Assembly (NCBI GenBank): GCA_012064415.1
Contig: SSNU01000015.1
Span: 186,001-250,000 of the forward strand
Direction: 5' to 3'
DNA: 64,000 nucleotides
Source of the DNA: Gyrodactylus bullatarudis
Lineage: Eukaryota > Platyhelminthes > Monogenea > Gyrodactylidea > Gyrodactylidae
A model generated the notes under the pieces. That model saw only the letters and a list, made by a program, of their open reading frames with translations. It made no database searches and was not told the origin of the DNA. Position numbers and translations under genes: made by a program. This document shows, piece after piece, positions 26,101-37,189 of the stretch. Numbering within the stretch: the first letter of the stretch is position 1; every line of letters begins with the position of its first letter.

Positions 26101-27325
26101 AATTTTTAAAGCTTTTTATTTTTTTAAATTCATCATATGAATGAGATTTGGCGTAGTTTAAATTTGATTGAAGATCAAATTTCATCTAAGCATTAATTAA
26201 TATTTTGTGTATTATAAAACTTATTGCCAAAATCTTTTTCTCCTCTCTTTCCACTTATCGTTATGCTATTAATTAATAAATTGCTTTTCATTCAAATTTA
26301 AATAAACTTTCCAATTGAAAATAATTCATCCGGAAATTAAATTATTCACCAATTTCCCTGCATACTCCCCCTTTACCTCCTCCCTTCCTTCCATGAGATC
26401 CCCTCCCACTCTTTGATTTAGTGTCTCTCTCTCTCTCCCTTGTTTATAAGCCAACCTTAACTTTCTGCTTCTCTAACGCACACATCGCCCCACCCCTAAC
26501 CTCACTCTCTAAATCTACTCACTCAATCTATACAGTAATAATAATAATTATAATTATTTCTCAATTTATTAGCATTATAATTAAGTACAATGATGATGAG
26601 GATGATGTATTATTATCAATGTAAAAGTGGGAGAGAGTTTTTAATTTAATTTATTGACTGAGCGGAATTAATCAAGATGATGATGGAGTATGGTGACGGA
26701 GTGAGGGAGGGGGCTATGTGTGACCATGTGCTCTTATTAATTTGTCAGTCACAATGTCTACATACACACACATTCATTATAAATTAATTTTTAATCTAAT
26801 TAGATGGAGTAATTTTTAACCAATGAAATTCGATCAACTTTTATTGGCTAATCTCTCTCTTGTATAATGATTAGTCATCATGATTATTAGACGATAATGG
26901 ATTCTACTATAGAGTAATATAATGTAATGATAAGGATACGTTTGAAAGAGATTGATTGCATTTAGTAATTGTTAATGCTAATTGTTGTTAAATGGGAGAG
27001 AAGGGAGGAGTATTACGTATTTTCGTATCGTATAGTTAAACAAATAGAAATTTTACTAATTAATCAATTTTTAAAATAACACATTTTTTATTAATTAATT
27101 ACATTTCTTTGATTGCATTCAAAAAAACGTACATTACAAAAGCAAAAACTCTTGGAATGAGACTACACACACTCCCATTCATTCATCTTTGTGTGTGTGT
27201 GTACATTTATAATATATATATATATATACTTGTATTTATATTTATATATATGTTAATCTAATCAATTTAATTAATTAACTAATTTATTTATTTATAAAAC
27301 TCTACCCCATCCCATTCTCCTTATT

Positions 27326-27358
<33 letters not shown>

Positions 27359-28877
27359 AGTAGTTCAGTGTAGTAGTTCGCTCCATCTACTTCCCATTTT
27401 TTAATTAGGAAAGGGGAGAATGAGTGAATTAATTAATTAATTAAGATTTTTATTTGATTTATTTTCTATCACGAATTAGATTAAAATTCTGAGTGCTCTG
27501 TCTGAATTAGTACACACATACCCACCCCCACTCATTCAATCTCTCTCTCTCTATATCTCTCGTTGCATTTAATTATTTTTATTTTTCATTAAGCAAATTA
27601 TCAAATTAATATTTCCCATGATGAATATTCGATACGAGTCCCATTATATATTCCTCAATACTTTCTCAATTAGTGTTTTACTTCAAGACCAGACCTCTGT
27701 ATGTTTAAATCACAAAATTTGTCATCTTTTTTTGGCTAGATTTAGGAATCTCTCAGAGTTTAGACAAAGACATTTTTCAAATTTCAAATCAGATTAAACA
27801 ATTTTCGTTTTTTCATTAGCTCAAAACAAAATCTCTCTTATTTTTTCATTAATATTACAATTTTAATAGGTCAAAAAAAGTTTTAAATTTAGAAATTTTC
27901 ACAATTTTGTTTATCTTATTCCAGAGGTATTTTGAAGCGAAATTTGGTGGGATTATATTTAAATACTTGAAGATTAGTTTTTTTCATATCGATGTGCGAT
28001 TTAAGTAATTTTGAAAAATTTCGTCCAAGTCTTTAATGGTCTTTAAAGCGAAATGAAAATTTGGAATTATGACACAGTACTAATAAGTAATGATGATATT
28101 GAATAGTGCAGCACCTATAACTATGTATACAATGTTTAGTTTCGTTCTTAAAACCATATTTGCCAGCAAAGTCCAATTAATTACGAAAAAATATTTTTTT
28201 AATCCTCAATTGTAAATTGTCGACTTCCTGTATGGTTTTATTCCATTCATGCATAGATAATAATAATTATAATAGAGAAAAATTATTTTTATAGAGGCAT
28301 ATGAATTTTATTTTTTTATTCACTAGCCAAACGATTAAAAATTGAATGACAAAATTTTCATCGCAGATTATCTTTTTCATCATGAATAAATAGACTTAAT
28401 TATATTTGTAAAATGGAACAATAATTGTAAACTATCGATTTAATATAATTCAATCAAATAAGGTAAAATATCTAGATTTTGTTTATTTATTTTCATGATT
28501 CTACTTGCAAGTATATATTAAAATAATAAAAAAAGAATCAACCAACTCATTTTCTATTCACAGATATCGGAGGAAATAAGAACTGCTTCGACCTAAAAAG
28601 TCCTGATGATGTGAATGCCAATTTTCTTATGTTTATCAAGAATTTCATGTTAAACTCCATGATTACCTCTAGTCAGGGTCAAAATAATTTTCAAATTAAC
28701 CGAACTAACGAGGAATGGCTTGAAGAAATGAAGAAATTTTTTGCACAACAGGAAGGATCGTTGGGCTCTTGCTCTCCCAAGACTTTTCATTCTCAGTCAA
28801 AGGATTTAAGCTCACCTATTTCAAGTAACAAGGATAAGGGTACAGTTGATGTCACTGACAATGCAACAATGGTCTAA
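11179..28877 (+). CDS. Paired-like (Q50) homeobox transcription factor, Repo-like
   Basis: Three coding exons with matching phases: 11179-11479, 18140-18754 and 28564-28877. Donors are GTGAGT at 11480 and 18755; acceptors are ttctttcag and tctattcacag; both introns are phase 1. The 1230 nt encode 409 aa. Start: the first in-frame ATG in exon 1. Residues 1-140 are Asn/Gln/Ser-rich. The homeodomain is residues 142-201, with recognition helix [14 protein letters not shown] and Gln at position 50. PYPD, TRED and [10 protein letters not shown] match the Drosophila glial factor Repo better than Arx- or aristaless-type domains (LTEARVQVWF). The C-terminal half is Ser/Asn-rich and ends in exon 3 with a helical stretch around [12 protein letters not shown] nuclear DNA-binding regulator is expected; a role in glia is inference from Repo. 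The homeodomain lies in one exon. An untranslated upstream exon cannot be excluded. A possible AATAAA lies near 29424. Confidence 0.82.
13039..13770 (-). mobile_element. Truncated Penelope-like element between inverted terminal copies
   Basis: About 190 bp at 13039-13230 is repeated in inverted orientation at 13583-13770, almost base for base (caccgtcgaaacgtttgga near the right end, its complement near the left). Between them, on the minus strand, lies a GIY-YIG endonuclease tail. Inverted partial terminal repeats around a 5'-truncated ORF are typical of Penelope-like element insertions. A related end occurs alone at 46360-46440. Confidence 0.7.
13300..13577 (-). pseudogene. GIY-YIG endonuclease C-terminus of a Penelope-like element
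   Basis: Read from 13577 down: [36 protein letters not shown], a stop and frameshift near 13440, then [16 protein letters not shown] and [16 protein letters not shown], then a stop. TGR-x-RIKEH is the conserved block just after the GIY-YIG core, and R(L)IHEALEI is the usual end. The upstream RT and the GIY-YIG residues themselves are missing. One frame disruption makes it non-functional. Confidence 0.65.
13771..16052. other. Intronic DNA with nothing recognised
   Basis: AT-rich. A short stretch at about 13816-13865 resembles 24857-24923 (tttcagttcaa...ctcgagaaagtg). A minus-strand ORF at 14613-14936 matches nothing I know. Confidence 0.4.
16053..16380. mobile_element. Foldback element (MITE family B), copy 1
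   Basis: The left part (about 16092-16165, gactataacgttgttcgctt ... actatgttgtcttctggc) recurs inverted at about 16310-16378, with a loop of about 145 bp. The left end carries an extra lead (accaagtagttcttcagg) shared with 40387-40460 and 62171-62360. No coding capacity. Confidence 0.7.
16381..18139. other. 3' part of homeobox intron 1, nothing recognised
   Basis: No element or RNA that I can support, up to the polypyrimidine tract and acceptor at 18139. Confidence 0.4.
18262..18441 (+). other. Homeodomain-coding segment (residues 142-201)
   Basis: Encodes the 60-residue DNA-binding domain. Helix 3 is [17 protein letters not shown], with invariant W48, F49, N51 and R53 and the paired-like Q50. 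The linker [10 protein letters not shown] between helices 1 and 2 is typical of the Prd-like class. No intron splits it. Confidence 0.9.
18796..19285. mobile_element. Foldback element in homeobox intron 2, 41 bp after the exon 2 donor
   Basis: The sequence starts with tatatgttacagtgg and ends with ccactgtaacatatat. Inner blocks also pair: aatctggaaactcggtttct with agaaaccgagtttccagatt, and ctcgagttattcat with atgaataactcgag. The arms are about 120-150 bp, and pairing is interrupted. It looks like a MITE. Its position next to the 5' splice site is unusual. Confidence 0.65.
20640..21055 (-). pseudogene. piggyBac transposase remnant
   Basis: On the minus strand from 21055 downward the frame reads [20 protein letters not shown], then [27 protein letters not shown], a stop in place of the usual Arg, [20 protein letters not shown], and a decaying tail with SRREF. 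The GGVD-x-LDQ ... WP...F...D.A..NAY order is the hallmark of the C-terminal catalytic region of piggyBac (DDE_Tnp_1_7) transposases, including the last catalytic Asp. Several stops show it is dead. No long ORF covers it, so an ORF-only annotation misses it. Confidence 0.75.
21463..21592. repeat. Dispersed repeat pair, copy 2 (partner 7603-7735)
   Basis: Direct-orientation match to 7603-7735; unclassified. Confidence 0.5.
22814..22930 (+). repeat. tRNA-derived SINE, copy 2
   Basis: CCGGTGTGGCGTAGTGGTA (A-box region), then CCCAGGTTCATG (B-box-like, about 22871-22882), then CCCACACCGGGCACATT as in copy 1. The two copies differ mainly in the middle, as expected for old SINE insertions. Confidence 0.65.
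23150..23587. mobile_element. Foldback element (MITE family A), copy 2
   Basis: The left end gttgatatgaagttaggaat pairs with the right end attcccaacttcagatcaat. Inner arms pair as acagaaatctcgattctttc and aaattgaaatttctgtaaaa. A perfect TTTTGGCGCCAAAT lies at 23389-23402. The left arm has about 30 extra bases compared with the other copies. Confidence 0.7.
23630..23804. repeat. Dispersed repeat, copy 1 (partner 32856-33038)
   Basis: Both copies open with a small palindrome aagtatttt(a/c)gatactt and share gtatctaatttataagctag and ggtatagacgcattt. Same orientation, moderately diverged, non-coding. Confidence 0.6.
24920..25345 (+). pseudogene. LINE reverse-transcriptase C-terminal remnant, copy 2
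   Basis: The first frame reads [32 protein letters not shown] and [11 protein letters not shown]. After a stop near 25130, another segment reads [20 protein letters not shown] and [11 protein letters not shown]. It is homologous in order and content to the minus-strand copy at 3790-4200. YKSL..P..DY followed by LE..Q.RF is the usual post-catalytic region of non-LTR RTs. Confidence 0.55.
27190..27360. repeat. Microsatellites (GT)n, (TA)n, (CA)n-(GA)n
   Basis: A GT run at about 27190-27202, TA-rich runs at 27211-27250, and a CA run passing into GA at about 27325-27358. CT runs also occur near 26425 and 27541. All lie in homeobox intron 2. Confidence 0.9.
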
Positions 28878-30224
28878 CTCAAGAGAATCTGTGATCTTGT
28901 TTATTTATTTTTTTCATAGTTTTACATGCATAAAAAATCATTTATTGCCCTTCAATGAGGAATATCTTTTATTTTCACCTGTTGAATTGGTCAAATATAA
29001 TTCCATCAGATATATATTCCTTATCATTCACATCAAAAGATACATCATTTTCTTCTTGTATTATTATTAAATTACTAATGTAACAAGAAAAAAAAGACAT
29101 AAATGATTGTAAATAATAATAATTGAAAGTATTGAGATTAAAATAATAATGAAATTAAAAGTTGAAAACGTCAATATTGGATTAGAGTTACGGTTTTTCT
29201 AATGCCTGCTCTAGCTCGAATGGGTTTCCGTTTTCCATAAAATCTAAATCTAGGCCAATAATCGAGTTCTCGATTATTAATCTCTCAAATGTTTGAGATA
29301 TTTCCATGCAGACCAATGTATTGAAAATAATACATCCTTTGTAAAAATTCGATCACCATTTGTCAGTATGTCTAAACATTGCCAGTTTTTTTTTAATTTT
29401 AAGAGTTTCCAATTTTTGTACTAAATAAATATGTGACTACTAACGAGTAAGTATTAAAAATACAATATATTAAAAAAACACATTTAGCCTCAATAGTATC
29501 ATGTCAAAACGATTTGTGTGGTATGTGAATATGAGTTTTGCCAAATTAATCTAAGCCAAGATAATCCTTCCAGGAATAAGTAACGTTCGTTTAACAATTT
29601 TTTTACTGATTTGTCCATCAAATAATCTAAGAAGACTGACTGTTTTGCTGAGCAAATTTCGTCAAATTTCTCACTCAAATGTTAATTTAACGATAAAATA
29701 GGGCACAAAGTTTTTGTATGTTAATTCCTTGCAAGGAAAAAGGTTCGGCGAGGAACTTGATTTGAATTTTGTGTGAATTTTGTTGAGCGGATTTTATGTA
29801 AAAGCTTAGTTACGCTATTTGATATGAAGATGGTAATATTCCAGACAGTCAGGAAAAATTTATTTTTTGAATTCCATGAAGAAATGATTCGATGAGTTGT
29901 TGGAATAAAAAAATAAAATCTGGTCACAAATCTGGGGCTATTTTCAAATCTTGAAAATACGCCAAATTTCTACTTTTTCTAATTTTCCTCTATTTCTATG
30001 ATTTAAAGTAAATTGGATGCTGACATTTCGAATCATGATTAGACGAAGAATTCGAATTTGGCCTTAGAGGTTGGGAGAAATTTACCGTTTCCAAGAAAAA
30101 TTTTAGATTCTAATTCTTACAGCAGCTCTAGTTGAACCTCAAATGACTAACTCAATGAAACATCCAAAGACCAAGCGAGAACTTATTCTATAGCTTCACC
30201 CTCATTAGGGATCGTCAGTAAGCC

Positions 30225-30300
30225 TTATGCCTGCTCCGAAAATCGAACCTCAGGTCTTATGCTCGCAGGGCAAGCTCAACCGTTTAGTCCGACCAACGTT
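30225..30300 (-). repeat. tRNA-derived SINE head or tRNA pseudogene
   Basis: On the minus strand the sequence reads GTTGGTCGGACTAAACGG (D-arm/A box), GCTTGCCCTGCGAGC (anticodon-like hairpin with a 5-nt loop, too short for a real tRNA) and GAGGTTCGATTTT (T-loop/B box). The order and spacing are those of a tRNA, but the cloverleaf is degenerate. A SINE head is more likely than a functional gene. Confidence 0.5.
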
Positions 30301-32559
30301 ATATTTGTTTGAGTGAGATGTATTTATCATCATGTATATCATTTTATCAACTCATTAATTCACATCTGTAGAATTCAAATATGCATTGCAATAGTTTGAA
30401 CTCTCGATCAAAAAATGGCCCAAATTTTGATCGATAACTCGTCAACTAAATACATAATTCAGGTTAAAAAGATTGAATGCGAGTCAAATTAAAATTCTCT
30501 GGGACTTTAAGGGTCACAAGGCCCTAGAAAACAATGTCGATTAAGATCAAAATATTTTACCGGCCTAAAATTTTCATTATTCCCCCTTAATCTGTAGTCT
30601 AATATTTATCCTTTTGTTAAATAATATGGGTCCTAGATATCTCTACCAAATAGTTTTTCATCTATCCTCAGGAGGAACATTAGCTCGCTTTCTGACACTC
30701 ATTCTATGTCACTGTATAAATGTAGGATATTTGTACTAAACTTGAAAGAAATTTTGTATTGATGTGTACACAGTCGTTTCTGTATAGTCTGTAAGGAATA
30801 TTCTTTCTATCCCAGGACTATGCAGAATATATTCCGATCAATATAGCATTAGATTCATACATTTTGGATAATCCAACTAAAAATGAAAAAAAAAAACAAA
30901 TCAACCAATCAAAATTGAGAATTTAATGTTTCAAGTCTCATTTGTCTATGAACGTGTATTTCTATTGAAGGAAATAAAAAGTTCCTATCATTTTTTCCCA
31001 AATAAAACAGGTAAAAATCATTGTAGTATTCATCAATCAACAGGATTTACAAGGCATTCAGTTAAACAGATCAATCCGAAAGACTATCAGCCGATGGTTG
31101 AACCAGAAAAAGGATATTTTTCTTGGATATATCATTCAGAAAAATAAAAAGAGGTAAGACTGTTTTATTTCACTCTATTGATTTATATTTTAAAACTAAT
31201 ACTAAGCTAAGATTTACAGGGGAAAATTTTGATCAAGTTACGTTTCTTGGATTTCTTTCCTGAACCCATGCACTGAAATGATGAATTTCTTTTTCCAAAG
31301 ATTACAAAGCAGAAAAATAATATCGTTCTGTGTAAAAATTTGAGCTATGTTCGTCAAGAATGGAAAATTTTCATAGATATCAAATCCTTTTCAAAAAAAA
31401 TATATTGAGCTGTTTTACGTTTCAATATTCTTACTTAAAAATGAATTCAGTATCGACAGTTGCGTCATCCAGAGATCATTGAAAATAGATTCACAGACAA
31501 AAGATATCAATTTCAAATAATCTATGCAGCCTAAATAAGTTTGAGAATCAGTTGGGAATTTTTGGAACGAAGTATATATTGAGGCTTAAATATATAAATG
31601 ATATGTAATAGAAATATCACTGTGGAACTTTAAGGATTAAATTAATACTATTTATGAAAATTTTAGTGTTTCTGTTTTTGGCGGAATTGAGATGTTCAAC
31701 AGTTGCATTAATTTTGAAATTAGATCGGTATTCAATTTCTAATTGAATTCGAATCTATTTCATTCGTTTAAAAATATTCCTATCGTTTCCTGATTTCCCA
31801 AGGCAAGATGTATCTTTTCTCCTTTCGAAATTATAGAGTGATAATCGATAATTCTAGACGCATATTTCTGATTTAAATGCTTGCATTTATAAATTCATAA
31901 TTTGAAAATAAAACGCGTCTTTTTTTGAATTTCCAATAAATAAGGGGCATTAATGGACTTTTAGAAAGAATAAAACGTTTTCTATATAAAATAGAGCCCA
32001 TTTTCTGATTCAACGTCGGTTAAATAGTATGGAGAGTCGGCTAACTTTCTTACAATTCATAGAGGGACCCACCCTAATGCAACAATATCTTGTTGACTAG
32101 GATGAAATCAGTTCAAGCTTGAATTTAATTTTTACCAACTCAGTTAACTAACTTACCTTGATTAATTCAAGAGAATTTTTTTCGTGACTTTAGCAGGCAA
32201 TTGCTTATTTGAGTTCTATAGGTATGATTACCAAATAAAATATACGACGGTATCTCATAAACATAATTTTGCATCATTCAAATCTTGTTTTATAAAAATT
32301 TCTGAATTTTGTTGAAAATTTTTGCTTGATAGTAAACGACTTTTTATCTTTTTCTAGCGTGTAATTTTCAAAATAAATCCCTTTAGAATATTTTCCATAA
32401 AAATTCAAAGCTTCAATCTAGATACTGCTACGATGAAAGCTACGTATATATCAGGAATCTAGTAATCAATTCAACTCGTGATTGGTCGTTTACTTGAGGA
32501 ATACTATGATTATCTCAAATTTTCGGTATTTTTCGGAAAAAAATGTTCAAAAAACTAAA

Positions 32560-32670
32560 AGACCTACTACAAAGTATGTAAACAGAAGAGAAAATAAATT
32601 TTTTCTTGGAAAAGTAGGGTGTGCCTTTTTTCATATGCCAAACCTGGAGGACAACTGTTGTACAAAATAG
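32560..32670 (+). repeat. Solo, degenerate arm of the pogo-like element
   Basis: Reads like the right arm of the element at 15-1770: gacctacta.aaagtatgt, ttttttcttggaaaagtagg, gtgtgcc and atatgccaaacctgg, with scattered substitutions. No opposite arm is seen nearby, so it is a relic showing that the family is dispersed. Confidence 0.65.
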
Positions 32671-32855
32671 TTCCGGGGCAACAATTTAGTGCAGAAATAG
32701 TACCAGCTAACTTTAAATTGAGATAAGATGAACATTTTTCTCTTCAGATTATTAAAACTCAGCCGTCCTTTGTCCTTTGAATGAGAATAGATCAAATAGT
32801 ACTTTTTTGAGGCCCTAATGATCACCTGATAAAAGTTATCTTGTATTATTTGTTT

Positions 32856-33038
32856 TAAGTATTTTCGATACTTAATTATTTTTTATTATGATTTTGGTGA
32901 TAAGATATAAGTGCTCAAGTCTATTAGTATCTCTAATTGGATGCGGAGACGTCACACATCTTGCCTTAGACTCAGCGTGTATCTAATTTATAAGCTAGTA
33001 AAGAAACATTACAAACATGAATAGGTATAGACGCATTT
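32856..33038. repeat. Dispersed repeat, copy 2 (partner 23630-23804)
   Basis: See 23630-23804. Just downstream, gtctccgcatccaattagag (about 33077-33097) is the reverse complement of about 32933-32952, so this copy also has a partial foldback. Confidence 0.6.
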
Positions 33039-33941
33039 AGTCCTTATTGAGACTCCTCAGTATACCGTAGCCAGTTAGTCTCCGCATCCAATTAGAGATA
33101 ACAAAAGTTATCTTACTTTTTAGTAGGTTTTCAAAAAAGTTTTTAATAAAAATTAAAATTTTGAAAAAAATCTTTCCTTGGATAGCACGTTTTTGATGAA
33201 TAAAGGAGCTGAGATCTTTGCATAATCCAGTGAGACTTTTAGGGATGTAAGATTCAGCCACAAAATTCGTTAATTGCCAAAGAAAACATGATGGAAATTT
33301 TCTAGTATAAAAAGATTCTTCTTGTGTAACTGAATTCGAGATTGATCTACTCATACAAGCTAGAAGTTTTTTTCCATATGCACTCACTCAACTACTATTC
33401 CTCACTTGAGTAGGAGAGCTACACTTGATTTCTACTCTTACTACTATATCTTCCCTTCTCTGTCATTTATAACTATAGAAATTAAAGAGGAATTTTTCTA
33501 AAATTATAGCTTTTGTGTATTGTATTATAGACAAACTGGTTCCTTTTACTTACTAAGATGAATTACGGAATTATAGTGAGGGGTTTTAAGTAATACTAAA
33601 GGCTGTTTCATCTTAAAGAGAGATCTTATTTTGTGTCATTGAAGAAGAAAAAGTAAAAGAGAAATTTCACTTTACCCACTAAACAGCGATTGGCTTAGTT
33701 TCTGCGAAAGTGCCATTTACATTGGATTACATTTCAGGAATTCAATATTGGTAATTTTAAAATGCCCGACCGCAAAAGTTATTCAATATTTCGAATTGTG
33801 TTTAAATTTTTGAAAAATACCATTTCCAAAGTAGTGACATAATAGAGCCCAAGTAATTTTATGCGTTCAATAGCAAAAAGAATCTTTTGTGTCACAAGTA
33901 ATAAATACAAGATTTAGATATTATGTGTGATATAAAGGTGA

Positions 33942-34691
33942 GCTCCTTTTAGTACCGATATGTCTATAAATTCTAAGCTTTATTTTTTATTTTGAGTCTT
34001 TAAAAATAGTGATCTCATCATGACTACTAATAAATCTATGAAAAAAATTAAACCCTAGCCATAGATAAAATGGTTCTTCTTAATCATAACACGAAGTGGA
34101 ATCATTCACTACGAATTGTTCTACTATCAAGTTCTCAAACTTGTTGTGAGTCAGTGGACTGGGTGGTAACAAAAGTTTACAGAGCAAAGAGATTTTTAGA
34201 TCATCAACCTTGTTCCCCAGATTTAGCACCATTAGGTTATCATTTGTTCAGATCCTTGCAGTATTTAATACCGAAAAGAAACTTGATTATTAGGTAGTCT
34301 TGAGACTATCAAGAGTAGCATGATCAAGGGTAACAGAATCAATTTAGGATTTTGATTGGTTGGTGTAATTTGAAGCAATTGGCTTAGCATAAAATAACCT
34401 CGAGAGACACCTTGATTCTTCTAGGAAATGAGAAAATAATCAAGCAATTGAATTTCAGAAGAATTTCTTGGATCTAGGACTATTGGTAAATGCTACAATG
34501 TTAGCTTTATTCACGTTCCTTCTATACCGAATACATTATTTATATAAAAATAACATTGGCGTCACATTTAGATGTTCTCCTTTACACTAACAAAAATATG
34601 TCTCAATTCAGACGGATCTGATCTATAAATTATTCATCCCCTAATAAAGTTGAACTGATATCTTTATTTAAATTCATTTGCAATATATATA
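33942..34691 (+). repeat. 750-bp duplicated segment, copy 1, containing a mariner remnant
   Basis: Bases 33942-34691 correspond to 40810-41559 with no length change and no difference that I noticed. Inside, a 75-codon frame (34070-34297) ends in DHQPCSPDLAPLGYHLFRSL, which matches the conserved block before the third catalytic Asp of mariner transposases. The rest of the transposase is gone. The segment runs directly into a collapsed Tc1 element. Confidence 0.85.
34070..34297 (+). pseudogene. mariner transposase remnant, copy 1
   Basis: SPDLAPLGYHLFRSLQ is the mariner signature (usually YSPDLAPxDYHLF). The catalytic Asp position of DYHLF reads G here, and the upstream domain is missing, so the frame is not a working enzyme. 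Its twin at 40938-41165 encodes the same residues. Confidence 0.65.
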
Positions 34692-34942
34692 GTGGTGGCC
34701 AAAAAAAGTTTTCACTTTAAAAACTTGTTGTTGTTTGGTTATTTTAAATGATATTTAGTTGCAAAATAGTTCATTCGGTTGAGCAATATATGCAAATATC
34801 TAATATAGTAATTTAATGAATGAATCAAATCGAAAAAATTACTATATTAGATATTTGCATATATTGCTCAACCGAATGAACTATTTTGCAACTAAATATC
34901 ATTTAAAATAACCAAACAACAACAAGTTTTTAAAGTGAAAAC
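34692..34942. mobile_element. Internally deleted Tc1 element (hairpin derivative)
   Basis: The left 117 or so bases match the left end of the Tc1 at 41560. They join directly, across the short block aatgaatgaatcaaatcgaa, to the matching part of the right arm, forming a hairpin with arms of about 110 bp. The transposase and both inner direct repeats are missing. The extreme right end (the final cttttttttggccaccac of the full copy) is also missing, so this copy probably cannot move. Confidence 0.85.
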
Positions 34943-36145
34943 GCTTCAACTTGAAATATCTGATAAAGGAGGATTTTAATTTCTGAAAAACCTAAGCTGG
35001 GATTTGATGGCCATAATTTTCAAAATGGTTTATTTAATACCTCCAAATCAACTTCTTGTGATCGTGATTCCGTATTGGAAATATTTCAACTTCCTTATCA
35101 AAGGAACGTGACAATTTGCACTCAGAATATATAATCAACTCTATTCATGGAAATTCAGCCTCCAAACGATAATGAAGGGAAGCATTAGAAGAGAGATTCA
35201 AAAACATACATAAATTAAGTATCTAAAGTTAAAAAAAAATAATAAAAAATCCAAAAAAAAGAGATTCAGCATAATAAATTTTCTTGTCTAACTTTGATTG
35301 TTTGATAATTTTGACCTCTAATTTTTCCATTTCAACGTTTAATTTTATATTCTGTGGCGGGGGATGTGGGCAATTTTCAGTTAACATTCTCATACACACA
35401 AAACTAGTAAAGACAAATCAAGAAAAATCCATATCGATTATATTTTCGTATTTTGGAAACTGGTAAAAGTTAAGAAGAGATGTAATTAAATTTAGAAATG
35501 TATTAGTCACTTGTAATTATCCTCTTTCATTTGGCACTAAAATCATTTGACATTGATGAAAAATTTTATTTTCCAATTAACTTATAGAAGAAGACATACC
35601 AACTTGGGGTCTAGGAGATCCCAAGTGTCTTATAACTAATAAGTAGAGCGGTAAAAATGCTATTTTTAATATTTTCATGAGCGATAAAATCTAATTAAAA
35701 TGATTTACAGCATACTATTGTGAAAATATTGGTTTCTGAAATGATTTTGCTATTTAAATCTTGATTTGCTCATTGAACAAACCTTATATTCTTACCCATG
35801 ATCTATTCATAGACAAGTCTAGAGCGAATATGATCTACTTTCTCATACGAAATCAATCCAATTACCCTATTACTATTAACTAGAATTTAGTAGGCCCAGG
35901 GCCAAGGTTCATTATTTAACTCGAATATCATTGTATAATAATAGTTTTTGGACAAATCAGAGTACTTGATTTTCATTTGTATTTTATTGGTCGGATTTTT
36001 ATCGTATGAATCGGTACATTTTGTTCAGACTCCTATTCTCAATAAGACAAAAATATATAGTTTCCTCATGCATTCCAAATTATACATGTTGCAATCAATT
36101 TATTGAACTCGGTAGTTATATAAAATCTTCGCCGATTATGTATAA

Positions 36146-36341
36146 TAACACGGGTAGTGATTTGGGAAAAAAATTTCATAAGATCTTGATCAAATTTTAA
36201 AATTTTGTGCTGATTTCAGATCTGCTTTCAGAATTTCGCTAGCGTTAATATTTTGGCCACTATGGCGAAAAAACCAAAAATTGCTAATTTTGAGTACCTC
36301 AATGAACTTAATTGATATTATTGGTATGAAAACATAGGAAT
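36146..36341. mobile_element. 196-bp insertion with apparent TATAA target duplication
   Basis: TATAA stands at 36141-36145 and again at 36342-36346. Without the insert and one TATAA, the flanks match the uninterrupted right arm. Its left end (acacgggtagtgatttgg ... cgctagcgttaatattttgg) matches about 62899-63060. Its right end (ttgatattattggtatgaaa) is the reverse complement of about 63475-63495. It is therefore a shortened copy of the element near the window end. Confidence 0.7.
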
Positions 36342-37189
36342 TATAATCAAGCCTTTGATCATTATATATAACTCTTATCTTGAATGAAGAAAAACTCTGA
36401 TAATTATAATTATAACTCTCGTCTGATAAAAAGTGAGGCTTAGTACATGTTAACCCAAAAGACAAATAGGATATGGGCCATATCATATGGTGTACCTATG
36501 AAGAATTATTGTATACCTTGGTACTCGCTCATAGATTATAGAAGACTATGGTGTGAAATTTGGGTTATATTTCTCAAAAATTTTTACTGCTAAAAATCAG
36601 GAAAATTTTGTTGATCTAAGTTTCCTCAAAAATGTTACGGTGATAAACACTTTCTTTGTCACCTTTCGATCACTCACTCATTTTGGAATTTAAAAAAATG
36701 GAAGTTAGGTTCTAAATCGAGATTTGAAATATATTAGTTTCCGTAAAATTTGGTTCTAAAATATTTTTTTTTCCATGTAGTGAACGTTGAGCTTATGATC
36801 AAGATTTTAAAAATTTTAATCCAGCAAGCTCTTTGAAATTTTGAAAAATTTTTTTAGAAAGTCTATTTTCTCTGAAATACCTGACACATTTATAACAATA
36901 AACCCCAAAAAATCGAACAGTTTTTTATTAAGCATCATTTAAAAAAATAGATTTGACTCCACCTCCACATGTTCCATCTCATAATTTATAAGGAATTTTT
37001 CAGATCTGGGAGCAGAATCAGAATCAGGGCAAAATATTGCAAGGATCAATTTATTCTGTTTTACCTTAGTTTTGGATTTTTCATGACCCCAGTGTATGAT
37101 TGGCACGTATGTTACTATCCCTCACTTTTTATCAGACGAGAGTTATATATAATTATCAGAGTTTTTCTTCATTCAAGATAAGAGTTATA

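Larger units (their letters stand above)
18755..28563 (+). other. Homeobox intron 2
   Basis: A 9.8-kb phase-1 intron. It contains the foldback at 18796, a piggyBac remnant, SINE copy 2, MITE-A copy 2, a repeat at 23630, a LINE fragment and simple repeats near 27.2 kb. The long runs between these (19290-20640, 21600-22810, 23810-24920, 25350-27180, 27360-28560) show nothing I can name. Confidence 0.7.

Noticed and set aside
33037..33387. 116-codon minus-strand ORF
   Set aside because: It overlaps the dispersed repeat at 32856-33110, has no recognisable domain and low-complexity hydrophobic stretches.
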